The translations under genes and the position numbers were made by a program. From Paenibacillus plantiphilus (GTDB lineage Bacteria; Bacillota; Bacilli; Paenibacillales; Paenibacillaceae): a stretch of 64,000 bases of DNA. Below the pieces are notes generated by a model. That model ran no database searches, was not told where the DNA came from, and worked only from the letters and a program-made list of their open reading frames with translations. How positions within the stretch are numbered: the first letter of the stretch is position 1; every line of letters starts with the position of its first letter. Below are positions 51,453 to 61,113 of the stretch, piece after piece. Location of the stretch: contig NZ_CAKMMF010000006.1 in assembly GCF_927798095.1 (NCBI RefSeq), positions 69,052 to 133,051 on the forward strand, in the 5' to 3' direction.

Positions 51453-53754
51453 GGCCAGTCTCCTTTACATATAGCTTGGCGCTCAGCAGCTCCTCGGAAT
51501 TGCCGCCGACTCCTATGATGAAAGCTCCGGCTTCCACTGTCTGCACATAGTTCTGATTCATAAACATCAGCTGTTCCTTGCTTATCTTGAACGACACCAC
51601 CGTTGAGTCACCCGGATTCAATTTCACTTTGCGGAAGCCCTTCAGCTCCTTCGCCGGCCTTGCGACCGAGCATGCAACGTCAGTGACATACAGCTGCGCC
51701 ACCTCTGCGCCCCGGACTGCTCCTGTGTTCGTTACACGCACTTGAACGACAGCTTCCCCATCCGCTGTTATTTCCTCTGGCGATACACGCAGGTCCGAGT
51801 AAGTAAATTCTGTGTAGCTCAGGCCGAAGCCGAACGGATAACGCGGCTTCGTATCCATCTCCAGATATCTCCGGCCTCTGGTCCGCTTGCCGTTGTAATA
51901 GATCGGCAGCTGTCCGACATGCTTAGGCACGGATACCGGCAGCCTGCCGGAAGGATTCACATCGCCGAATATAATTTCGGCAATGGCGCCGCCGCCCTCT
52001 TGTCCGGGATACCACGCTTCAAGAATGGCGTCCGCATGTTCGTCCACCCACGGCTCGGCAATTGGACGGCCGTTAATGTAGACGATCACGAGCGGCTTGC
52101 CCAGCTTGTGCACCTCCTGGATCAGCTCCAACTGCACGCCTGCCAGCCCGAGACCTGTACGGTCAATGCCTTCGCCGCATTCCATATCGCTACGCGCATC
52201 CCCGCTTACAACAGATGCACCGGTTCGCAAATCAATCGTGCCTTCCCCGAAATCGCGGGCGCTGGAGCCGCCCATCGCCATAATGACGACATCCGCCTCC
52301 GCCGCGCACAGCAGCGCCTGCTCGAAGCCTTCCCTCGACGGATCAATCACACGGCAGCCCGGCGCATACAAGATACGACTCTCGTCACCGCCGAGCAGAC
52401 CTCTGATTCCGTCCAGCACTGTAACAACATTGCCCCGCGGCTGAGGGGAGGTATAATCTCCCAGCTGATTATAGCTGTTGTCTGCATTGGGTCCAATAAC
52501 GGCAATCTTGCCCGTCCCTTTGCCAAGCGGCAGTACCCCGCCCTCATTCTTCAAGAGAACAATGCCTTCGCGGGCCGCTTGCCGCGCCAGCTCGATATGC
52601 TCCTGACGGCCGATAACAGCCTCCGCACGGTCTGGATCAACATACGGATTATCAAACAAGCCCAGTTGGAATTTCACCCGCAGAATCCGCTTCACAGCCT
52701 CATCGATTGCCGCCATGCTGACATCGCCCCGCTCCAGAGCAGCAGCCAGATGCTTGCCGAACATGAGGCCCGACATCTCCATGTCTACACCCGCATGCAG
52801 CGCCAGCGCCACCGCTTCCTCTCCGTCCTCCGCCACATCGTGGCCGGAGGCCAGCATATCCACGGCTCCGCAATCAGTAATAACGAATCCGTCGAAGCCC
52901 CATTGCTCACGCAGCAGCTCCCTCAGCAAATAATCGCTGGAGGTGCAGGGAACGCCGTCGATCTCGTTATAAGCGGTCATAACGGAAGCGGCTCCTGCGT
53001 CAACCGCCTTTTTAAACGGATACAGTTCGATATCATGCAGCTCTCTCAGTCCCATGTGCACAGGTCCCGCGTTGCGTCCACCCTCGGAGCTGCCGTACCC
53101 TGCAAAATGCTTCAAGGTCGCAATAACGCTATCCGCTCCATCCAGCCGTTCTCCCTGTAATCCTTCGACAGCGGCAACCCCCATCTCCCCGATCAAGAAA
53201 GGGTCCTCGCTGAAGCATTCCTCAGTCCGGCCCCAGCGCGGATCGCGGACTACGTCCAGTACCGGCGAATAGGTAGCAGCCCCGCCCTGTGCTCTTGTCT
53301 CCAAGGCAATCGCCTGGCAGATGGTCCGGAACAGCTCCGGATTCCATGTGCTCCCAATGGAGAGCGGAACCGGAAACACCGTAGCGCCAATGGCCATATG
53401 GCCGTGCGAGCATTCCTCGCCGAACAGGATCGGAATACCAAGCCGCGAATTCTCAATGGCGTAGCGCTGAAGCTCATTGACTGCTATCGCCCCTTCCTTG
53501 GGCGACAGCCCTGTTTCCAGCGTCACCTCTGTCCACGGGTCCGCTCTGAGCGTCCCGTACAGGGAACCGATTCCGCCGCTTGCCATTTCCTGCTTGAACG
53601 ATTCGGTTACGATCACGCCGCCGCTGTTATCCTTCGTATACATTTTCCAGCCGAAGGGCTGCCGGAGCTGCCCGATCTTCTCTTCTATCGTCATCTGTTC
53701 CAGCAATTGAGCTGCCCGCTCCTCAATCGCAAACAGTGTCTGGTTTTCTCTCAT
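51439..53754 (-). CDS. GH3 beta-glycosidase
   Basis: This 771-residue GH3 enzyme has the two-domain catalytic core plus a C-terminal fibronectin-III-like domain. The nucleophile Asp is in VITDCGAVDML (about 295). The KHFAGYG and GRTEECFSEDP motifs that bind substrate and the second-domain loop ARDFGEGTIDL are present. Relatives are beta-glucosidases, beta-xylosidases or beta-N-acetylglucosaminidases; the nucleophile context here suits a BglX-like beta-glucosidase, but specificity is open. No signal peptide is present. It is the first hydrolase after the importer genes and overlaps the GH38 gene by 14 bp. Confidence 0.92.
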   Translation of the reverse strand: MRENQTLFAIEERAAQLLEQMTIEEKIGQLRQPFGWKMYTKDNSGGVIVTESFKQEMASGGIGSLYGTLRADPWTEVTLETGLSPKEGAIAVNELQRYAIENSRLGIPILFGEECSHGHMAIGATVFPVPLSIGSTWNPELFRTICQAIALETRAQGGAATYSPVLDVVRDPRWGRTEECFSEDPFLIGEMGVAAVEGLQGERLDGADSVIATLKHFAGYGSSEGGRNAGPVHMGLRELHDIELYPFKKAVDAGAASVMTAYNEIDGVPCTSSDYLLRELLREQWGFDGFVITDCGAVDMLASGHDVAEDGEEAVALALHAGVDMEMSGLMFGKHLAAALERGDVSMAAIDEAVKRILRVKFQLGLFDNPYVDPDRAEAVIGRQEHIELARQAAREGIVLLKNEGGVLPLGKGTGKIAVIGPNADNSYNQLGDYTSPQPRGNVVTVLDGIRGLLGGDESRILYAPGCRVIDPSREGFEQALLCAAEADVVIMAMGGSSARDFGEGTIDLRTGASVVSGDARSDMECGEGIDRTGLGLAGVQLELIQEVHKLGKPLVIVYINGRPIAEPWVDEHADAILEAWYPGQEGGGAIAEIIFGDVNPSGRLPVSVPKHVGQLPIYYNGKRTRGRRYLEMDTKPRYPFGFGLSYTEFTYSDLRVSPEEITADGEAVVQVRVTNTGAVRGAEVAQLYVTDVACSVARPAKELKGFRKVKLNPGDSTVVSFKISKEQLMFMNQNYVQTVEAGAFIIGVGGNSEELLSAKLYVKETGHGTD

Positions 53755-53784
53755 CTCTCACTCGTCTCCTTTTGCCGCCATAAT

Positions 53785-54702
53785 CTATTCCTTCACTGCG
53801 CCAACGGTCAATCCTTGGACAAAATAGCGCTGGAAGAACGGATAAGCCAGTATGATTGGACCTGTCGCCAGCACGACCATCGCCATCCGCGACGTATCCT
53901 GCGGCATCGTCTGCAGAATGCCGGTGTTCAGTGAAGCGTTGGTGGAATTCTGCATAATAAACTGCATGCTGCTCTCAATTCGCATCAGCATCGCCTGCAG
54001 CGGCACCAGACCCGGCTTGTCGATATACAACAGCGCATTGAACCAGTCGTTCCAGTAACCGAGCGTATTGAACAGCGCTATTGTGGCAATACCGGGCAGC
54101 GAGAGCGGCAGGACAAGCCTAACGAAGGTCTGCAATTCGCTCGCGCCGTCGATTCTCCCCGATTCTATAATCGCATCGGGAATCATCGTGCTGAAGAAGG
54201 TCCGCATAATCATGATGTAGAAGGCATTGACCGTCATCGGCAGAATGAGCGCCCATATGTTGTCCTTCAGATGGAGAACCTGCGTAACGACAATATAGGT
54301 CGGTACAAGACCGCCGTTGAACAGCATCGTGAACAATGCGACAAAGCTGAAGAAATGACGGTATTTGAAGCTCTTCCGGGATATCGCGTACGCATACAGC
54401 GTGATGAAAATCAGACTGACAATCGTCCCCACCACGGTGATGAAGATCGTCACGCTGTAAGCGCGCATCAGAGATTCTCCCGTTTCGATAATATATCTGT
54501 AGGCTTCAACGCTCCACTTCTCGGGAATGAGCTGATAGCCGTTCTTGGCCAGCGTGTTTTCGTCCGTAAAGGATATGATCAATACGAATAGAAAAGGGAA
54601 CACGCACACGAAAGCGACAACTGCTGCAATGATATTGAAGACAATATTCCACGCAGGAGATAATCGCTGGAAATCGCGAGTTTTTGTTTTATTCTTGGAC
54701 AT
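53785..54702 (-). CDS. Carbohydrate ABC importer permease, LplC/YtcP type
   Basis: This 305-residue membrane protein of the MalG-like CUT1 class has six predicted helices and the EAA loop (ESGRIDGASELQTFVRLVLPLSLPGIATIALF) that docks the ATPase. The ATG at 54702 follows AAAGGAG by eight bases. It lies 19 bp downstream of the LplB-type permease and 30 bp upstream of the GH3 gene. No ATPase gene is in the locus, as usual for Lpl-type importers that share a general MsmX-like ATPase. Confidence 0.92.
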   Translation of the reverse strand: MSKNKTKTRDFQRLSPAWNIVFNIIAAVVAFVCVFPFLFVLIISFTDENTLAKNGYQLIPEKWSVEAYRYIIETGESLMRAYSVTIFITVVGTIVSLIFITLYAYAISRKSFKYRHFFSFVALFTMLFNGGLVPTYIVVTQVLHLKDNIWALILPMTVNAFYIMIMRTFFSTMIPDAIIESGRIDGASELQTFVRLVLPLSLPGIATIALFNTLGYWNDWFNALLYIDKPGLVPLQAMLMRIESSMQFIMQNSTNASLNTGILQTMPQDTSRMAMVVLATGPIILAYPFFQRYFVQGLTVGAVKE

Positions 54703-54721
54703 GGCGGTTGCTCCTTTCCTG

Positions 54722-55660
54722 TTAGAATAAAGCATTGTCTTTGTTGAATTTGCGGACGATATAGTTGGAGAGGATAACGAGCGTAAAGCCTACGACCGAT
54801 TGGTATAATCCGGCTGCGGTGCTCATGCCAATCTCTCCGCTTGTTTTCAAGCCCCGGTATACATAGGTATCGATAACATTGGTGACGGAGTAGAGCATTC
54901 CGGAATCGCGCGGCACCTGATAGAATAGACCAAAGTCCGCATAGAAAATACGACCGACGGCAAGCAGGGTCAGAATGGTCATCAGCGGGATCAGCATCGG
55001 AATGGTAATATGGCGGATTTGGCGCCATTTGTTCGCACCGTCGATCATCGCAGCCTCGTACAGCGACTTGTCAATGCCGATGACGGCCGCCAGATAGATA
55101 ACGCTGTTGTAGCCGATCAGCTTCCACATATTGATCATGACCAGAATATAAGGCCAGTACTTCGACTCCGAGTACCAGTTGATCGGGTCAATACCGACAT
55201 AGCTGAGAATTTGGTTCAGCAGCCCCTTGTCCAGACTAAGGAAGCTAAATACGAAATAGCCTACAATGACCCATGATAAGAAATATGGCATGAAGATTGC
55301 TGTCTGGTAGCTTTTTGACAACCGTTTATTAATAATCTCAGAGAGAATAATAGCCAACCCTACGGAAAAAATCAGACCAAGAATAATAAAAGCGCCGTTG
55401 TATAAAACGGTGTTGCGCGTAATGATGTAAGCATCGTTCGTGCTGAACAGAAACTTGAAGTTGTCCAAACCGACCCATTTGCTTTCCAGTATGCTTGCTA
55501 AGAATCCATCTCGGCTGTACCGATACTCTTTGAAAGAGATGATCGTACCCGCCATCGGCAAATATGAGAAGAAGAAAAACCATATCGTTCCGGGAAGCAC
55601 CATCAGGAGCATGGCTTTGTTTTTGATTATGTCTCTGAAAAATCGTCCCAGCATGTTCAT
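54722..55660 (-). CDS. Carbohydrate ABC importer permease, LplB type
   Basis: This 312-residue MalF-like membrane protein has an N-terminal cytoplasmic stretch, about six helices and the EAA loop (YEAAMIDGANKWRQIRHITIPMLIPLMTIL). It pairs with the LplC-type permease. The ATG at 55660 follows AAGGAGG by five bases; a second ATG six bases later is also possible. The gene lies 77 bp downstream of the binding-protein gene. Oligosaccharide import is expected from family and context. Confidence 0.92.
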   Translation of the reverse strand: MNMLGRFFRDIIKNKAMLLMVLPGTIWFFFFSYLPMAGTIISFKEYRYSRDGFLASILESKWVGLDNFKFLFSTNDAYIITRNTVLYNGAFIILGLIFSVGLAIILSEIINKRLSKSYQTAIFMPYFLSWVIVGYFVFSFLSLDKGLLNQILSYVGIDPINWYSESKYWPYILVMINMWKLIGYNSVIYLAAVIGIDKSLYEAAMIDGANKWRQIRHITIPMLIPLMTILTLLAVGRIFYADFGLFYQVPRDSGMLYSVTNVIDTYVYRGLKTSGEIGMSTAAGLYQSVVGFTLVILSNYIVRKFNKDNALF

Positions 55661-55737
55661 CTCATCCTCCTTCTCCAAAATTGCGGTATATAAAAGGACG
55701 GACGCACGCATCCGCCCTACATTCCAATCGCAATGAC

Positions 55738-57255
55738 TTATTTCGCTGCAGCTCTCCACTCGTCGATTTGACGCTGTGCTTCTGCAATAAGCTTGTCCAG
55801 ACCGGCAGCATTGAATTTCTCAATCGCTTTCGGCAGGTACTCGTCAGGATTAACCGTTCCTGTCATCAATGCGGACCAGAACTCGCCTTTAACGTTCTGT
55901 ACAGCAGCAAGCTCGCTCGTTACTTTGGAGCTGTCGAAGTTGAAGCCGAGCGTTGGAGCAGGCTTGCCTGCAGCGTTGAACGTTTTGAATTGCTCCCACT
56001 TATCGTCCGGGTCGCCTTCATTCAGGTAAGTCAGCATGATGTTGCCAAGCGAGAAGGTAGGCATGTTGTAGTTGTCAGCTTCAGGAAGGTTCTCCATGCG
56101 GTTCTCGCCGACTTTCTTGTAGTGCACGCCTTCGATGCCGGAGTCGATCATGTTGCGCAGAACCGGATCGGTATTCAACAGGTTCAGGAATTCCATTGCT
56201 TTCTCAGGGTATTTCGAATTCGCCGAGATCGCTTGCAGGGAGCCCATTACAGACCAGTTGTAAACGATGGAATCGCTAGCTGCTGTAGATACAACTGGAT
56301 AGCCGTAGTTGATGGACCACAGGTTGTCGGCAAGCGGTTGAGTCGCTGCGCGGTCAAGGAACCAGTTGCCCGATTTTTGCAGGTCATCCAGTGACGTCGT
56401 CGTGGATGCTTCCGGCGAAATGTAGCCAGCCATGTAGTACTTGTGCATCATTGTCAGCGCTTTCTTCATTTCCGGCGTTTCAAGCACGTTGATGACTTTG
56501 TAGTCTCCTGAATCGATGCTGATGGCCATCGGCAGGTTTTGAATGATGTAGTCATAAGGCACGACTGGCAGGTAGTCTTTGTTCATTGCGAACGGAACTA
56601 CTTTTGCTTCTTTTTCCTTGATTGCTTTGAGCAGCGGCTCCAGGCTCTCAAGGGAAGTGACGCCGTCAAGGCTCAGCTTGTACTTGTCCAGCAGATTTTT
56701 ATTGAAGCGCCATACCTCTTGTGCAGGAAGCTCTTTGTTTGCCGGGATGCCGTAGTTGTGTCCGTCAACCTTTGAGCCTTCCAGGAAAGCGGGATCGAGC
56801 GTTTTTACAATGTCCTGACCGTGAGTAGTGAGCAGCTCGTCGATCGGCAGGAATGCGCCTTTTCTCGCATTTTGCACATAATCCAGTGCCCATGAGCTTG
56901 AGAAGAGAATGTCCATCGGCGTACCGGAAGCCGTCAATACTTTCATCTTCTGGTCGTAGTCGCCCCAGTCAAGCATAGTCATCTTAATGGTTGCGCCGAT
57001 TTTCTCGGCCGTATATTTGCTTACTTCAGCCATTACTTTATCCACATCTTTTTGCGGTGTGCCAATTGTGTACCAGATCAGTTCAACAGGCTCTTCCGTC
57101 TTGCCGCTGTTGTCCGATCCCTTGTTCTCATTGGTCTTGTCGCTGCCAGCAGTGTTATTCTTGTTGTTGTTTCCGCCGCCGCAAGCGCTAAGCACCATCG
57201 TCAAAGCAATGAGCAGTGTGAGCGCAAGGGTGAAGCGTTTCTTCGTTTGTGTCAT
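55738..57255 (-). CDS. Extracellular oligosaccharide-binding lipoprotein, LplA-like
   Basis: This 505-residue secreted lipoprotein has lipobox VLSACG (Cys about residue 25), an Asn/Lys/Ser-rich linker and a large family-1-type binding fold. ELIWYTIGTPQKDVDKVM opens the mature domain and a typical NTDPVLRNMIDSGIEGVHY segment appears near the C-terminal half. It is the first gene of a seven-gene operon of importer and glycosidases and has a cre-like site upstream. Mannose-rich oligosaccharides are the likely ligands, by context. GGGAGGG lies six bases before the ATG. Confidence 0.92.
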   Translation of the reverse strand: MTQTKKRFTLALTLLIALTMVLSACGGGNNNKNNTAGSDKTNENKGSDNSGKTEEPVELIWYTIGTPQKDVDKVMAEVSKYTAEKIGATIKMTMLDWGDYDQKMKVLTASGTPMDILFSSSWALDYVQNARKGAFLPIDELLTTHGQDIVKTLDPAFLEGSKVDGHNYGIPANKELPAQEVWRFNKNLLDKYKLSLDGVTSLESLEPLLKAIKEKEAKVVPFAMNKDYLPVVPYDYIIQNLPMAISIDSGDYKVINVLETPEMKKALTMMHKYYMAGYISPEASTTTSLDDLQKSGNWFLDRAATQPLADNLWSINYGYPVVSTAASDSIVYNWSVMGSLQAISANSKYPEKAMEFLNLLNTDPVLRNMIDSGIEGVHYKKVGENRMENLPEADNYNMPTFSLGNIMLTYLNEGDPDDKWEQFKTFNAAGKPAPTLGFNFDSSKVTSELAAVQNVKGEFWSALMTGTVNPDEYLPKAIEKFNAAGLDKLIAEAQRQIDEWRAAAK

Positions 57256-57327
57256 TCCATAACCCTCCCTGTTTGTTGTTGTTAACCTTCGCTTTATTTC
57301 TTAAAGGCTTGTATTAACCTTAACTTA

Positions 57328-57341
57328 TGAAAACACTTTCA
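57328..57341 (-). promoter_or_regulatory. Candidate cre site (CcpA) of the glycan operon
   Basis: TGAAAACACTTTCA is palindromic apart from its centre and differs from the cre consensus at one core position. It lies 73 bp upstream of the binding-protein start, where CcpA could repress the operon when glucose is present. Confidence 0.5.
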
Positions 57342-57444
57342 TGTAGTGAACAAACTAGCGAAATACTGTTCAAAATAAAGAAAGTGAGGCTGTTTGTGAA
57401 ACAGCCCTCCACCTTGATCACGACGGCTGTCCCAACGGTTCCAC

Positions 57445-57478
57445 AAAAAAGCTTGCTGCAGATTTATCTACAGCAAGC
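57445..57478 (-). terminator. Terminator of the YesM/YesN pair
   Basis: A stem of up to 13 bp (57451-57478, one G-U pair) is followed by TTTTTT on the minus strand. It includes the last codons and stop of the response-regulator gene. Confidence 0.8.
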
Positions 57479-59003
57479 CTCTATAATCAGTAGGCGATAT
57501 ACCTATATATTTTTTAAACTGCTTGTGGAAGTAGCCTGTTTCCCAATAGCCGACCTGCTTGGCGATTTCGTGAATTTTCAGCACGGTATCCTTCAGCAGC
57601 GCCTTCGCCTTTTCAATGCGATATTTGTTAATATATTCGGTGAAGGTGTCGTTCGTTTCCTTGTGGAACAGCTTGCCCAGATAGCCTGGATGAATCTTGT
57701 ATTGAAGCCCCAATGATTTCAGCGACATATCCTCCATGTAGCATTCGTGTATATGGTGCAAAACTTGCTTGATGACCGGACTCTTATCATCGCGGATGAG
57801 CGAATCGGTTATCATGACGGCAGTTTCCTTAACGGCTGCAACCAGCGCATCCCGATCAGAGGCGTTGGCAACCTTGCCGAACACGGCCTTGAACAACCCT
57901 TCGGCAGGCGCTTCCGATTGTTGTTTGATAGCATCAAGCTCCATTTTCAGCCTGATCGTCATTTCCATGGCCAGACCACGAAGAAGCTCAGGCGTAATGC
58001 CCTCCTGTGTCTGCGCCTGATCGAAATCCTGGTCAATTCGGGCAAACAGCCCTTCCGTATCCTTCGCAATAATAAGCCTGCCGAATTCGGACCAGTCCAC
58101 CTGAATTTGCGGCAGCTCATCCTTCTGTTCAGGAAGAAGCGCTTCATATTCAGCAATGTCCAAACGGCCAATCAGCAGAAAATATTCCTGTGCTCTCCGC
58201 GCCCGCTCATAGCTCAGCCGTTCTCCCTCTCCCATTGACTCGGCTGTGCCAAGAGAGATACGATACTGGGCGGATTCCGGCAGCTCCTGCCGCAGATGCG
58301 TCAACAGTTCAGCAGCCCTGTCCTTGCACTGGGAAGGACTACCGGCCATAACTACAGCAACGATATCTCCTTCAATATCGGTGAAGCTGATAACGTTCGG
58401 CATGGCATCTATTCTTCGCTTGATTTCCTTATGCCGAGATTCATCGGTGTTGTCATCCGCCCGCAAAATCACCGCAAGCATATAGGCTCCCGACAACTGC
58501 AGATCAAGAAAGCTGATCCTCTCCGCCAGTTCCGCTGGAGAGATTCGCCCCGTTATCCAGCGATAGAGAATATTATCCTTCAAGATGCTGATCTCATCTT
58601 CCGTATATCCCCGGCGTGTCTCCTGAATGGCGTTCAGCCGCTCTACCGTATTTTGCAGCGTCTCCGTCAGCTCTGTGAAATTAATAGGCTTGAGCAAATA
58701 ATTCTCAATGCCCAGCGCCATGCCTTCCTTCAAATAATTGAATTCATTATAGCCGCTCAGAATGATAATCTTGAGGTCCGGACGGAATTCACGGACGCTG
58801 CGGATCAATTCCAAGCCGTTCATAAGAGGCATCGTAATATCCGTAATCAGAATATCTGCCGGCACTTCCTTCAGTCTCTCCAGCGCCTCCCTTCCGTTCC
58901 CCGCATGTCCGGTCAGTTCTAGTCCGTAGGAGGACCAGTCAACCGCGTCACATAGACCTTCCAGAATGAACGGTTCATCATCAACAAGAAATACTTTATA
59001 CAT
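57468..59003 (-). CDS. YesN-type response regulator (receiver plus AraC DNA-binding domain)
   Basis: This 511-residue regulator has an N-terminal receiver (1 to about 120; VDDEPF pocket, Asp in ILITDITMPLMNG, Lys in LLKPINF), a long middle region of about 280 residues typical of YesN proteins, and a C-terminal double helix-turn-helix (about 410-508; MSLKSLGLQYKIHPGYLGKLFHKETNDTFTEYI). It partners the sensor kinase immediately upstream, whose stop overlaps its start by 8 bp. The importer/glycosidase operon directly downstream is its obvious target. I prefer the ATG at 59003 because family members begin MYKVxLVDDE. Confidence 0.9.
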   Translation of the reverse strand: MYKVFLVDDEPFILEGLCDAVDWSSYGLELTGHAGNGREALERLKEVPADILITDITMPLMNGLELIRSVREFRPDLKIIILSGYNEFNYLKEGMALGIENYLLKPINFTELTETLQNTVERLNAIQETRRGYTEDEISILKDNILYRWITGRISPAELAERISFLDLQLSGAYMLAVILRADDNTDESRHKEIKRRIDAMPNVISFTDIEGDIVAVVMAGSPSQCKDRAAELLTHLRQELPESAQYRISLGTAESMGEGERLSYERARRAQEYFLLIGRLDIAEYEALLPEQKDELPQIQVDWSEFGRLIIAKDTEGLFARIDQDFDQAQTQEGITPELLRGLAMEMTIRLKMELDAIKQQSEAPAEGLFKAVFGKVANASDRDALVAAVKETAVMITDSLIRDDKSPVIKQVLHHIHECYMEDMSLKSLGLQYKIHPGYLGKLFHKETNDTFTEYINKYRIEKAKALLKDTVLKIHEIAKQVGYWETGYFHKQFKKYIGISPTDYRGLL

Positions 59004-60822
59004 TGTCGCCGCCACTCCCTTCCGAGTATGGGAACCAGAGGGTAACAGTCGTTCCGATCGCCGGCTGGCTCGTGATCTCTACGCCGTATTCTTTGCCGTA
59101 CATCAGCTTCAACCTTTCGTTCACACTGCGCAGCCCAAGCGAGCTCTCTTCTTCCTCGGTCTCGGGAAGGTCAAGCGACCGCTTGATCTCCTCCAGCCTC
59201 CCCTGAGGAATGCCGATGCCGTTGTCCTGTATCGTAACTCGTATGACATCGGCTTCCCCTACAGCACATACCGTAATTTCATTGTCCGTACCATCCGTCC
59301 GCATGCCATGCACAATATAATTCTCGACGAGCGGCTGAAGCGACATTTTGATCATCTTCCGTTCGGCCAATTCGCGGTCATAGTGCAAGCTGTAGCTGAA
59401 CTTGTCCTTGTAGCGGATACGGAACAGCTCCAGATAGCGGCTGCAATTCTCCATTTCCTCCCGCAGGGTGACAACGGTCTGCTGCTGTACAAAGCTCTTG
59501 AACAGCATGGCCAGACTGTAGATCATTTCACTCACGTCGGTTATCCCCTGCGAGATCGCTCTCATGCGGATAACCTCCAGCGTATTGTATAGAAAATGCG
59601 GGTTGATACGGGCCTGCATCGCGGTCATCTCTGTATGCTTCTGCTTGATCTCCGCTTTGTAGACCCGTTCAATATAGCGCGTTAATTCGCCCAGCATCTC
59701 GTTAAAGCCCCGAGAGATTTGCCCCAGCTCATCACCCTTCGTGTCCTGAATGCGTACCGTCATATCGCCCGTCTCTACCTTGCGCATAGACCGGATGATT
59801 TTGTTCGTGCGCTTGGCGAAATTAATAACGAACAAGGACGGAATAATAACCGCCACCAGAATACAAGCCGTGCTGATCAGAATGATCAGCCTTTGCAAGC
59901 TTTTGTAGGTCTTAGCCACCTCCGACTTAGGTGCAATCCCCACCACGAGATAGCCCGAATTGCCAGGGGATGCCAGTGTCGTAATATAAGAATCCTCCTG
60001 CAGCACACCTGATCCTGTTAACGTATTCAGCTTGTCGGCATACGGGTAGATACTGCCATAATATTGATCAGAGGAATCGAAGACGACCTTCCCGTCCGAT
60101 GCCAGCACAAGAATATAGCCGTGATAATTGCCAACATTGCCGGAGATTACGCTCTTGATCCTTTCGGAGTTGAAATAAACGATCAGCTGCCCGACAGACT
60201 TCAAGGTTCCCATATCGTTAATCGTGCTCTGAACGGAATAAAGCTTGGGCTCCCATTGATTTATCGACTGCCGCACCCAGTAATTCGGAAGCGACACTCC
60301 CGGGTTTTGCAGCGCCATTGCGTCCGGGACGAATGATCGGGAGGCATTCGTATAGATCAGCTTCGTCAAGCCTTGCTGGCTGTTGACATACAGAAACTGC
60401 TTCTCCGAGCTGTAGAAGATAATGTTCGCAATATCCGGATCATCCGCAATCAAATTTTTGAAATAATCCAGTCCCGTGAGGGTACTGCTGCTGCTTGAGA
60501 ATTGATCCAATCGATGCATCACATACTCCTGAAAGGAATATTTCAACAGATAGGTCACATTCTCGGAAAGTTTGGGGTTCCGATATACATCTTGGAGCAT
60601 GAGCTGCACCGATTCATATTTGTTGTTCACATAACGATTGACACTTTCCATCGCGTCCCTTTGCTTATTCAGCTCATTCTGGATCATTGATTCCGACATT
60701 GTTTGGAAGGTGAAATAAGAAAGGGTCACAATCGTCAGTACTGTAATTATGGAGAAGATAAGAATCAATTTGACGAAAAAGTTATTGCTTATATAGTTTT
60801 GGTACGCTCTTCTGAGCCCCAT
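58996..60822 (-). CDS. YesM-type sensor histidine kinase
   Basis: This 608-residue membrane kinase has two membrane helices (about 18-40 and 295-315) enclosing an extracellular Cache-like sensing domain, a HAMP domain (about 316-368) and a LytS/YesM kinase. The kinase part has QARINPHFLYNTLEVIRM, where the His is phosphorylated, and an ATPase domain ending with GLRSVNERLKLMYG. It would sense an extracellular glycan or the loaded binding protein and activate the YesN partner. The ATG at 60822 lies seven bases after GAGGGGG. The pair sits between the GlcNAc genes and the mannoglycan operon. Confidence 0.92.
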   Translation of the reverse strand: MGLRRAYQNYISNNFFVKLILIFSIITVLTIVTLSYFTFQTMSESMIQNELNKQRDAMESVNRYVNNKYESVQLMLQDVYRNPKLSENVTYLLKYSFQEYVMHRLDQFSSSSSTLTGLDYFKNLIADDPDIANIIFYSSEKQFLYVNSQQGLTKLIYTNASRSFVPDAMALQNPGVSLPNYWVRQSINQWEPKLYSVQSTINDMGTLKSVGQLIVYFNSERIKSVISGNVGNYHGYILVLASDGKVVFDSSDQYYGSIYPYADKLNTLTGSGVLQEDSYITTLASPGNSGYLVVGIAPKSEVAKTYKSLQRLIILISTACILVAVIIPSLFVINFAKRTNKIIRSMRKVETGDMTVRIQDTKGDELGQISRGFNEMLGELTRYIERVYKAEIKQKHTEMTAMQARINPHFLYNTLEVIRMRAISQGITDVSEMIYSLAMLFKSFVQQQTVVTLREEMENCSRYLELFRIRYKDKFSYSLHYDRELAERKMIKMSLQPLVENYIVHGMRTDGTDNEITVCAVGEADVIRVTIQDNGIGIPQGRLEEIKRSLDLPETEEEESSLGLRSVNERLKLMYGKEYGVEITSQPAIGTTVTLWFPYSEGSGGDNV

Positions 60823-61063
60823 CGCCATCCCCCTCTGTATGGTTTCAGTCAGACGGACGAGCCTCACAGCTCAAATGGAAGCGCGTTCATTTTTGTCGAT
60901 CATACAGGATGGCATCATAGCTGAAGTTAAATTTGCCACTGCACACGTTTCTCCATAGCGAGATATTATCTTATCTTACTCTCGATAACCTGAATAGAAA
61001 AGAGTTCAAATCAAAGAAATGATGTAGAAAATAAAGGTAATTGTTGAGCGGACCATTTTTGTA

Positions 61064-61102
61064 TAAAAAAAAGACCGTCTGCAAAAACTGCAAAAACGGC
61101 CT
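61064..61102 (-). terminator. Terminator of the nag operon
   Basis: AGGCCGT and ACGGTCT flank an inner TGCAGTTTTTGCA palindrome and are followed on the minus strand by eight T. It ends transcription 11 bp after the ROK kinase stop. Confidence 0.75.
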
Positions 61103-61113
61103 CTCTCACTAAC

